DNA of 64,000 bases from Candidatus Levybacteria bacterium RIFCSPHIGHO2_01_FULL_36_15b (GTDB taxonomy: Bacteria > Patescibacteria > Microgenomatia > Levybacterales > UBA12049). Below the pieces are notes generated by a model. It was not told where the DNA came from. It made no database searches and was given only the letters and a program-made list of their open reading frames with translations. The translations under genes were made by a program, and so were the position numbers. The stretch lies in NCBI GenBank assembly GCA_001782045.1, contig MFNK01000003.1, forward strand, positions 124,001 through 188,000, read 5' to 3'. Below, piece after piece: positions 57,685 through 64,000 of this stretch (within the stretch, counting starts at the first letter, position 1; each line of letters starts with the position of its first letter).

Positions 57685-59354
57685 GAACCTAAACATGAAT
57701 TTATAAATTCTAGAAAAATGGGGTGAGGCCTAAGGGGTCTGCTTTTGTATTCTGGATGCCCTTGTGTCCCAAGATAAAAAGGGTGCATCTTTTTTGGAAG
57801 TTCGATAATTTCAACCAAATTTTCCTTTACAGATCGAGCAGATATTTTCATACCATTTTTTTCAAATTGTAAAGCATACTTATTGTTAAATTCATACCTA
57901 TGCCTGTGTCTTTCTGATGTTAATCCCCTCGATTTATTAATAAAACCATTATGTTTGTCATATATTTCAAACGCTTTCGTTCCGACTTTTACTATCGCTT
58001 CCCAACCGCCGAGCCTCATAGTTCCGCCATATTCTCTTCTTTTAACAATATCCTGCTGGGATGGTATAAAACAAATAACAGGATTTTTAGTTTTTTTACT
58101 GTTTTCTTGGGTATTTGCATCTTGCAATTTTAAAACATCGCGGGCAAATGCAATTGTTGCAAGCTGCATGCCATAGCAAAGACCAAGATATGGTATTTTA
58201 TTTATCCTTGCGTAACTTGCTGCTTTTATCATTCCTTCTGCCCCTCTTTCGCCCCATCCTATCGGAACAATAATTCCATCAACTTTTTTTAATTCCACAA
58301 ATACGTTTTCGATTCCCTCTTTTTCAATTCTTTCAGCATCAACCCAAATGCTTTTTACTTTTACACCCATTTTCCAGCTAGCATGGTCAATGGCATCAAA
58401 AAGAGCTGCATAAGAATCACGTAACTGATACTCTCCTGTTCCGAAATATTTTCCTATAATCGCAATATGTATCGTTTTGTTAAACTTTTTAGTACTTTCT
58501 ACAAACTTTTCCCAAGCTTTTAAATTTGGTTCCCGAACCTTTAATCCCAATTTCTTTAATATTCTTGAATCCATATTTTGCTTATGTAATACAAAAGGAA
58601 TTTCATACACTGAATCTAAATCCGGACTCGAAATCACATCTTCTTTGTGCATATTGCAAAACAGCGCTAATCTGTCTTTTCTTCTCTGATCCAAATATTT
58701 TTCTCCGCGAGTTACAAGAAAATCTGGCTGTATACCCATTGTATTTAGGGTTCTTACTGAAAGTTGCGTAGGCTTTGTTTTAGGCTCTCCCAAGTGTCCA
58801 GGCGTAGGAACATAGCTAACATGAATATGAATAACATCTTTAGGTCTTTTTAAGGTAAGCATTCTTGATGCTTCATAAAACAATACATTTTGATATTCAC
58901 CTGCTGTTCCTCCTAGTTCTACAATAATAATATCGGGGTGGCTCTTTTTTTCTAAAACTTCCATTCTTCTTAAAATTTCATCTGTAATATTTGGAATAGC
59001 TTCTACGTCTTCGCCGTTATACTCAAATCTTCTTTCTTTATCAATTACAGTTTTATAGATTTTACCCATTGTCACAAAATTATCAGCTCCCATATTTTCA
59101 TCTAAATATTTTTCATAGGTTCCTAAATCCATATCGCCTTCGGTCCCGTCTTCGCACAAGAAAGGATCACCATGTTCTATAGGATTAATTGTACCCGCAT
59201 CTACATTTAAATAGTTTTCAAATTTTATTGGAGAAATTTTATATCCTGAGGCTTTTAAAAGTAGAGCGATGGAAGCAGCGGTGGTACCTTTTCCAATTCC
59301 CGATATAACTCCACCCGAAACAAAAATATACTTTGTGCTTTTTCTACTGGGCAC
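57681..59354 (-). CDS. pyrG: CTP synthase
   Basis: Makes CTP from UTP, ATP and glutamine. The N-terminal synthase domain has KYIFVSGGVISGIGKGTTAA and ENYLNVDAGTINPIEHG; the C-terminal glutaminase domain has IVPIGWGERGAEGM and the nucleophile Cys in YLGLCYGMQLATI, with a late HPEYKSRP. Length (557) is normal. GTG start; TTGACC, 17-base spacer and TATAGT end 5 bases before it. Confidence 0.97.
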   Translation of the reverse strand: MPSRKSTKYIFVSGGVISGIGKGTTAASIALLLKASGYKISPIKFENYLNVDAGTINPIEHGDPFLCEDGTEGDMDLGTYEKYLDENMGADNFVTMGKIYKTVIDKERRFEYNGEDVEAIPNITDEILRRMEVLEKKSHPDIIIVELGGTAGEYQNVLFYEASRMLTLKRPKDVIHIHVSYVPTPGHLGEPKTKPTQLSVRTLNTMGIQPDFLVTRGEKYLDQRRKDRLALFCNMHKEDVISSPDLDSVYEIPFVLHKQNMDSRILKKLGLKVREPNLKAWEKFVESTKKFNKTIHIAIIGKYFGTGEYQLRDSYAALFDAIDHASWKMGVKVKSIWVDAERIEKEGIENVFVELKKVDGIIVPIGWGERGAEGMIKAASYARINKIPYLGLCYGMQLATIAFARDVLKLQDANTQENSKKTKNPVICFIPSQQDIVKRREYGGTMRLGGWEAIVKVGTKAFEIYDKHNGFINKSRGLTSERHRHRYEFNNKYALQFEKNGMKISARSVKENLVEIIELPKKMHPFYLGTQGHPEYKSRPLRPHPIFLEFINSCLGS

Positions 59355-59359
59355 AATTT

Positions 59360-59388
59360 ACTATATCAGAAGAATAATCAGGGGTCAA
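59360..59388 (-). promoter_or_regulatory. Leaderless promoter for pyrG
   Basis: On the minus strand TTGACC (59383-59388), 17-base spacer and TATAGT (59360-59365), then 5 bases to the GTG at 59354. Confidence 0.72.
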
Positions 59389-59403
59389 GAAGAAAAAGAG
59401 AGC

Positions 59404-59700
59404 TTATAAAAGTATGTCCCTAAGAAATGGATCTGTCATATCTGGACCTCGTTTGCTCTTTGCGACTACTTTCATGCCAGTCTCAACCTGCTTTACCATG
59501 CTTACAATGCTTTTTAGTACATCACTTGGAACAGAAACCGTAGAGCCAGGGGTATTTGGAACATAGAATTCTACCGTTACAGCTCCATCATGCAAATTTA
59601 TAAGACCAATTTGCTCATCGCCTCTTCTAATCTCTAAGGAATGAGGGTCTATTGTCGGAAAAAATTCTGTTGCTGTTGGCTGTTTTTCTATTCTACTCAT
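59404..59700 (-). CDS. Hypothetical protein, 98 aa
   Basis: Unrecognised soluble protein with a beta-rich middle (LEIRRGDEQIGLINLHDGAV) and helical C terminus. It has the clearest promoter in the window: TTGACA, 17-base spacer, TATAAT, 6 bases, ATG. Confidence 0.6.
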   Translation of the reverse strand: MSRIEKQPTATEFFPTIDPHSLEIRRGDEQIGLINLHDGAVTVEFYVPNTPGSTVSVPSDVLKSIVSMVKQVETGMKVVAKSKRGPDMTDPFLRDILL

Positions 59701-59706
59701 TGGAGC

Positions 59707-59735
59707 ATTATAAGATAAGCGTGAAGGAATGTCAA
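59707..59735 (-). promoter_or_regulatory. Consensus sigma70 promoter, leaderless
   Basis: On the minus strand, perfect TTGACA (59730-59735), 17-base spacer, perfect TATAAT (59707-59712), 6 bases to the ATG at 59700. Best single example of the leaderless layout in this window. Confidence 0.85.
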
Positions 59736-59750
59736 TACTATAAGATTATG

Positions 59751-59821
59751 AGCGGAGTACGAGAATCGAACTCGCTTCTCCACCTTGGGAAGGTGGCATA
59801 CTGCCAGTGTACTAACCCCGC
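59751..59821 (-). tRNA. tRNA-Gly(CCC)
   Basis: Acceptor GCGGGGT/ACTCCGC, anticodon stem CCACC/GGTGG with loop TTCCCAA (anticodon CCC), T-loop TTCGATT, discriminator T. D stem GTAC/GTAT with one G-T pair. Confidence 0.94.
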
Positions 59822-59825
59822 AATG

Positions 59826-59875
59826 TTATCTTGGAAGATTTAATTTAGTTCCTGTATATATTAAATCAGGGTTTT
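59826..59875 (-). pseudogene. Out-of-frame LysM C-terminal remnant
   Basis: In the shifted frame the bases read PDLIYTGTKLNLPR and stop at 59826-59828, completing the second LysM repeat and ending 4 bases before tRNA-Gly(CCC). Confidence 0.72.
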
Positions 59876-60378
59876 GCAAAATTATTAAGCTTTGCGATTT
59901 CAGTCCATTTATACCCGTCGCCATAGGCTCTTAATGCTATGTCCCAAAGATAATCTCCTTCCGCTACAGTATAAACTGTTCCCGTAATTTTATTTCCTGC
60001 GGTAACTAAGTCCTCTACTGTTTTCTCTTTAGGTGAAACCTGTGGAACTGTCAATTTCGTTCCCGGTTCAATAATATCCGGATTGGAAATTTTATTTGCT
60101 TTTGCTAAGTCTTGCCAATTATATCCGGAACCGTATAGGTTTTCCGATATGTGCCATAAGTCTTCTCCTTCTTTTACTACATATGTTTTATTTTCGCTCG
60201 TAGATGTAGATCCTGTATCTAGATTTTTACTATTAATATTTTTAAAAAGTAATACTAAGAGTACAACAGCAACAAGTACCACAACTACGCCTAAAATAAG
60301 ACTTGTATATGATTCTCCCCATTTAATTTGAGACAAGAAATCATTAAAAATGTTTGTATTTTTATTAGGTTTTGCCAT
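59866..60378 (-). CDS. Membrane-anchored LysM protein, C terminus frameshifted
   Basis: One membrane segment (about residues 27-46), then two LysM peptidoglycan-binding domains: YVVKEGEDLWHISENLYGSG with PDIIEPGTKLTVP, and YTVAEGDYLWDIALRAYGDG. The second LysM stops early at LNNFAKP. Deleting one T from the run of four T at that point restores the expected LysM ending (PDLIYTGTKLNLPR) with a stop at 59826. The gene has an AGGAGG SD 9 bases before the ATG and lies 52 bases after tRNA-Asp. Confidence 0.85.
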   Translation of the reverse strand: MAKPNKNTNIFNDFLSQIKWGESYTSLILGVVVVLVAVVLLVLLFKNINSKNLDTGSTSTSENKTYVVKEGEDLWHISENLYGSGYNWQDLAKANKISNPDIIEPGTKLTVPQVSPKEKTVEDLVTAGNKITGTVYTVAEGDYLWDIALRAYGDGYKWTEIAKLNNFAKP

Positions 60379-60430
60379 TTATTTATTCCTCCTTTCGGAC
60401 AGAAAGATAACGGACAGCTGCGGCAGTTGG

Positions 60431-60504
60431 CGGGCTCGGCCGGATTCGAACCGGTGATCTCCTCCGTGACAGGGAGGCGTGATAGGCCTCTTCACTACGA
60501 GCCC
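60431..60504 (-). tRNA. tRNA-Asp(GTC)
   Basis: Acceptor GGGCTCG/CGAGCCC, anticodon stem CCTCC/GGAGG with loop CTGTCAC (anticodon GTC), T-loop TTCGAAT, discriminator G followed by CC. Confidence 0.96.
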
Positions 60505-60565
60505 TTGCTTTTGGTATTTTAAACAATATTTGAACTTGAGTCAATCTGTATGGTAATATTTTGTC

Positions 60566-62335
60566 ATGTCTAACCTTGAGATTTCAAAACTTTTAAAAAA
60601 TATTGCCACTGCATACACAATAAAGAACGAAAAAAAATATAGGTTTCAAATAATAGCCTATCAAAAGGCTTCAGAGTCGATTGCAAATTTAAACGGAGAA
60701 GTATCTGACTATTTTAAAGAAGGATCACTGGAACTTTTACCGGGCATAGGACCTTCTATTCGTTCTCATTTAGAAGAACTATTCGAAAAAGGAGAAGTAA
60801 AGCGTTTTAATTGGGTACTAAAAGGGATCCCGAAGTCTGTTTTTGTATTAACGGATATACCAACTTTTGGTCCTAAGAAAGCCTTTAGGCTTGTTATGGA
60901 ATTTAAATTGGAAAACGAAAATACAGCAATTAATGACCTATCGACAATTGCCAAGCAAGGAAAAATTTCACATCTTGAGGGCTTTGGCGAAAAAAGCGAA
61001 AAAGATATTCTACTCTCAATTGAGGAATTCAAAGCAGGAAAAGGGAAAACAACGCGCATGATTCTTCCATATGCATTCGAAACCGCAGAAAAGGTAAAAA
61101 ATTACTTGCAAAAAGAAAGTGCTGTAAAACAAGTAGAGGCATTGGGCAGCTTAAGAAGAAGGGTCTCTACTGTTGGAGATATTGATTTTGCGGTTGCTAC
61201 GGATAATCCCAGTAAGGTTATTGAACACTTTATTAATTATCCTTTTAAGGAAAGAGTAATAGAAAAAGGAGAGGTATCGGCATCAATTTTGATTTCTGGT
61301 GGTAAACAAATTGATCTTTTAGTTCAACCCGTAGAAGCCTTTGGTTCATTACTTCAGCACTTTACGGGAAGCAAAAATCATAATGTTCATTTAAGAGAAT
61401 ACGCATTAAGCAAGGGACTTTCTCTTTCAGAATATGGTATAAAAAATACTAAAACTAAAAATAAAGTTTTAAAAAAATATTCAAGCGAAAAGGATTTCTA
61501 TGAAGCTCTTGGAATGAAATGGATTCCGCCAGAACTTAGAGAAGATAATGGAGAAATAGAGCTTTCAATTGGCAGCAAGCTTCCAAAAATTGTTGAACTT
61601 AGTGATATTAAGGGAGATTTTCATATTCATTCCAGCTTTCCAATTGAACCAAGTCATGATTCCGGGTTAAATTCTATGGAGGAAATGCTTAAAAAAGCGA
61701 CTTTACTAGGGTATGAATATTTAGGATTTTCAGAGCATAATCCAAGTTTGAATAACCATACAAGTTCACAAATCTACGAAATATTAAAAAAAAGAGATAA
61801 AAAAATTGAACAACTTAAATCTAACAAGAAAAATGTTCGGATATTCAAATTACTCGAAGTTGATATTTTACCAAACGGAGATCTTGCATTAGACGATAAA
61901 TCCCTAGAGCTTTTAGATGCTGCTATTGTTTCAATTCATAGCATATTTAATATGAATAGAGACGAAATGACTAGAAGAGTATTAAAAGGACTTTCAAGCA
62001 AAAAAGCAAAAATACTAGCGCATCCTACGGGTAGGCTTTTAAATAACAGAAACGGTTACGATTTAGATTTTGAAATAATATTTAATTATTGTAAAGAAAA
62101 TAATAAAGCTCTTGAGATAAATAGCTGGCCACAAAGATTGGATTTACCGGATACACTCGTAAAACGAGCTGTTGAAAAAGGCATAAAACTTGTTATAAAT
62201 AGCGACAGTCATGCTGCAAATCAAATGGAATTGCTAAAATATGGAGTCTTCGTTGCGAGAAGAGGTTGGGCAACGCCGAATGACATTCTTAATACAATGA
62301 CGTATAATAATGTAGCTAATTGGTTTAATTCTTAA
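60566..62335 (+). CDS. polX: Family X DNA polymerase with PHP domain (PolX)
   Basis: 589 residues. Helical DNA-binding N terminus with HhH motifs (LLPGIGPSIRSHL; LEGFGEKSEKDIL), the nucleotidyltransferase palm with GSLRRRVSTVGDIDFAV (the Asp pair) and KQIDLLVQP (third Asp), then a C-terminal PHP domain: GDFHIHSSF, FSEHNPSL, LAHPTGRL and NSDSHAANQ. Typical for bacterial PolX, which does gap filling in base-excision repair with 3'-5' exonuclease activity. TAATAT ends 6 bases before the ATG. Confidence 0.95.
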   Translation: MSNLEISKLLKNIATAYTIKNEKKYRFQIIAYQKASESIANLNGEVSDYFKEGSLELLPGIGPSIRSHLEELFEKGEVKRFNWVLKGIPKSVFVLTDIPTFGPKKAFRLVMEFKLENENTAINDLSTIAKQGKISHLEGFGEKSEKDILLSIEEFKAGKGKTTRMILPYAFETAEKVKNYLQKESAVKQVEALGSLRRRVSTVGDIDFAVATDNPSKVIEHFINYPFKERVIEKGEVSASILISGGKQIDLLVQPVEAFGSLLQHFTGSKNHNVHLREYALSKGLSLSEYGIKNTKTKNKVLKKYSSEKDFYEALGMKWIPPELREDNGEIELSIGSKLPKIVELSDIKGDFHIHSSFPIEPSHDSGLNSMEEMLKKATLLGYEYLGFSEHNPSLNNHTSSQIYEILKKRDKKIEQLKSNKKNVRIFKLLEVDILPNGDLALDDKSLELLDAAIVSIHSIFNMNRDEMTRRVLKGLSSKKAKILAHPTGRLLNNRNGYDLDFEIIFNYCKENNKALEINSWPQRLDLPDTLVKRAVEKGIKLVINSDSHAANQMELLKYGVFVARRGWATPNDILNTMTYNNVANWFNS

Positions 62336-62347
62336 GGAGGTGAGATT

Positions 62348-62893
62348 ATGAATATTTGGATAATAATTGCCCTTATCGCAGTAGCAGCTTTCATTTGGTT
62401 TTTGTACAACAGTATAATTGTTGCAAAACTAAGAATTTCAGAGGCTCTTTCTCAAATTGACGTTCAACTTAAACGAAGAACAGACTTAATACCCAATCTT
62501 GTTGAAACAGTAAAGGGGTATGCAAAACACGAAAAAGATTTATTTGAGAAAGTTACAAAAGAAAGAGCAAGCTTGGTTTCAGCAAAGAGCCCAGCACAAA
62601 AAGCCGAAGCAAATAATATGCTGTCGGAAACTCTTAAATCGATATTCGCTGTTGCAGAGGCTTACCCTGACTTAAAAGCTAGCCAAAATTTCTTAGAACT
62701 TCAAGAAGAAATTTCAGATACGGAAAATAAAATTGCTTATGCAAGACAGTTCTATAATTCAAACGTTTTGGACTATAATACAAAATTGAAAGTGTTTCCT
62801 AACGTTTTTATAGCTGGACTTTTTAACTTTAAAGAGGCTGAGTTTTTTGCGGCTTCAGATGAAGAAAAAAAAGAAGTTAAAGTTAAATTTTAA
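62348..62893 (+). CDS. lemA: LemA family protein
   Basis: 181 residues. N-terminal membrane anchor (about residues 3-22) followed by the LemA signature LSQIDVQLKRRTDLIPNLVE, a helical bundle and FEEISDTENKIAYARQFYN-like conserved block. Often paired with HtpX as here. SD AAGGAGGTGA is 4 bases before the ATG. Function poorly understood; membrane or protein quality control suspected. Confidence 0.93.
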   Translation: MNIWIIIALIAVAAFIWFLYNSIIVAKLRISEALSQIDVQLKRRTDLIPNLVETVKGYAKHEKDLFEKVTKERASLVSAKSPAQKAEANNMLSETLKSIFAVAEAYPDLKASQNFLELQEEISDTENKIAYARQFYNSNVLDYNTKLKVFPNVFIAGLFNFKEAEFFAASDEEKKEVKVKF

Positions 62894-62895
62894 CG

Positions 62896-63783
62896 ATGAA
62901 TATCTATTCTGCTATTTCTTCCAATAAATACAAGACTTGGATAATAATGGTATTGTTTGTGCTTATAATCACAACTTTAGTATACGTTTTTTCTAAGGCG
63001 ATGGGTTTTAGCAGTTTGGGTTTAGCAGGATTTGCTCTTATTATCGCAGGCTTTACAAGTATTGGGAGCTACTACTTTTCTGACAAATTAGTCCTTGCAA
63101 CTACCGGTGCAAAGCAAATCAGAAAACAAGACTATCCTGAGTATTTCAGAATAGTAGAGAATCTCTGCATCGGCGCAGGACTTCCTGCTCCAAAAATATA
63201 CGTAATTAATGACCCATCACCAAATGCATTTGCAACCGGCCGAGATCCAAAGCACGCTGTAGTATGCGCAACGACTGGTTTACTTTCTATTATGAGTGAA
63301 TCCGAGCTTGAAGGAGTTATTGCCCATGAATTGTCCCACATTAAAAATTACGACATAAGACTTATGGGAGTTGTTGCAGTACTTGTTGGATTTGTTGCAA
63401 TTTTATCTGATATTTTTATACGGATGACTTTCTACTCGGATGACAGAGATAGCAAGGGTAATCAAATTTTTTTAATTTTAGCCATATTTTTTGCAATTAT
63501 ATCTCCTATTGCTGCTACTTTAATTCAGCTTGCAATTTCAAGAAAAAGAGAATTTCTTGCAGACGCTTCGGGAGTACTTTTAACAAGATATCCCGAAGGG
63601 CTTGCTTCGGCGTTAGAAAAACTTGCAAGAGATCATACGGCACCCAAAACTGCAAGTAATGCTACTGCTCATTTATTTATAGAAAATCCGTTTGATAATA
63701 AAAAGGTCAAAAACTTTTTTACGAGTCTATTTAATACTCACCCTCCGCTTGAAGAAAGAATAAAAATCCTGCGATCAATGTAA
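62896..63783 (+). CDS. htpX: HtpX-like membrane metalloprotease (M48)
   Basis: Membrane zinc protease, 295 residues. Two N-terminal membrane segments, the metal motif VIAHELSHIKNYD (HExxH, about residue 146), two more membrane segments, and the third ligand Glu in KREFLADASGV (about 220). It degrades misfolded membrane proteins. It follows lemA by 2 bases. Confidence 0.93.
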   Translation: MNIYSAISSNKYKTWIIMVLFVLIITTLVYVFSKAMGFSSLGLAGFALIIAGFTSIGSYYFSDKLVLATTGAKQIRKQDYPEYFRIVENLCIGAGLPAPKIYVINDPSPNAFATGRDPKHAVVCATTGLLSIMSESELEGVIAHELSHIKNYDIRLMGVVAVLVGFVAILSDIFIRMTFYSDDRDSKGNQIFLILAIFFAIISPIAATLIQLAISRKREFLADASGVLLTRYPEGLASALEKLARDHTAPKTASNATAHLFIENPFDNKKVKNFFTSLFNTHPPLEERIKILRSM

Positions 63784-63788
63784 TCTAA

Positions 63789-64000
63789 ATGAGATTAGTC
63801 AACGTTTTTTTAATTGTATTTGGAAAATTTTTTATATTTTTAAGCAAGTTTACAAACTTAGGTTCCGGCTCTACTTGGCCTGGGCATATTGCACTGAAAA
63901 TAAACCCCAATTTTAATAAACAACTACTTAAAAGTACAAATGCAGTAAAGATTGTAATAGCAGGCACAAACGGAAAGACCACTACAGGAAGCCTTATTAA
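63789..64000 (+). CDS. murT: MurT-like Mur ligase, 3' truncated by window
   Basis: Only the first 70 codons are visible. After an N-terminal hydrophobic region (about residues 5-20) the family-typical GSGSTWPGHIAL and the ATP-binding P-loop VIAGTNGKTTTGSL appear, as in MurT, which amidates lipid II glutamate with GatD. It begins 5 bases after htpX. GatD would be expected just beyond the window. Confidence 0.85.
   Translation, partial: MRLVNVFLIVFGKFFIFLSKFTNLGSGSTWPGHIALKINPNFNKQLLKSTNAVKIVIAGTNGKTTTGSLI

Noticed and set aside
1..64000. CRISPR array, insertion sequence or prophage
   Set aside because: No regularly spaced repeats, transposase, integrase, terminase or capsid-like genes; the holin-like and metallopeptidase-like genes are isolated chromosomal families.

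Overview
The window is an AT-rich bacterial chromosome segment with densely packed genes. There are about 66 protein genes (two cut by the window edges) and 19 tRNA genes. I see no rRNA, CRISPR array, insertion sequence or prophage. Several broadly conserved proteins are present in shortened form: ThrS without TGS and editing domains, PheT without its OB-fold domain, trigger factor without the PPIase domain, UvrC without the C-terminal HhH region, Obg without its C-terminal extension, and a short HolA. Together with many small unrecognised proteins and a small secreted wall-active set, this suggests a Candidate Phyla Radiation (Patescibacteria) genome, possibly Microgenomates. The phylum is an inference from gene content, not a phylogeny.

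Layout. 1-8900: a PBP1A fragment, then on the minus strand pheS-pheT and thrS-infC-rpmI-rplT, with a GNAT enzyme, a DUF5665-like protein and an HD protein. 8900-15900: tRNA-rich; two tiny proteins behind a structured leader, trigger factor, two tandem lysozyme-like proteins, a four-tRNA cluster leading directly into a PQQ-type sugar dehydrogenase, and a DacA-type carboxypeptidase. 15900-24800: membrane glycosyltransferase-like proteins, SemiSWEET, a YdjC deacetylase, small unknowns and more tRNAs. 24950-40100: repair and envelope genes (dinB, rnhB, uvrC, uvrA, secG, a transglutaminase, a beta-lactamase-fold hydrolase, and a flippase-like/DUF2079 fusion). 40200-46600: MscS/CmpX-like channel, HAD protein, a candidate small RNA, obg, methyltransferase, glycoside hydrolase-like protein, and a DUF458-metallopeptidase-holA operon. 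46600-52600: a carbon-metabolism block (phosphohexomutase, two cupin sugar-phosphate proteins, PEP synthase, enolase). 52500-64000: rsmI/dedA, lexA, uvrB, rplS-yraN, pyrG, LysM protein, polX, lemA, htpX and the start of murT. UvrA, UvrB, UvrC, LexA and a Y-family polymerase together give nucleotide excision repair and a likely SOS branch.

The most striking property is how genes begin. More than 20 genes have a sigma70-like -10 box ending only 5-8 bases before the start codon, often with a -35 box 17 bases further up, so their mRNAs should be leaderless. Five further genes start 1-7 bases after the 3' end of a same-strand tRNA, so tRNA 3' processing could create the mRNA 5' end; in one case the A of the tRNA CCA is also the A of the ATG. 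A minority (two tiny proteins, the CmpX-like channel, LysM, LemA) carry a strong AGGAGG-type Shine-Dalgarno. Against this background three genes have unusual leaders holding terminator-like hairpins, and an intergenic region encodes a candidate RNA with three successive hairpins that all have GCAA tetraloops. Other oddities are a tRNA-His with aberrant D and T loops, a 22-base duplicated tRNA-Arg tail, two conserved genes broken by single-base frameshifts, a 125-base same-strand overlap of transglutaminase and uvrC, and divergent rsmI/dedA whose start codons overlap at CATG.
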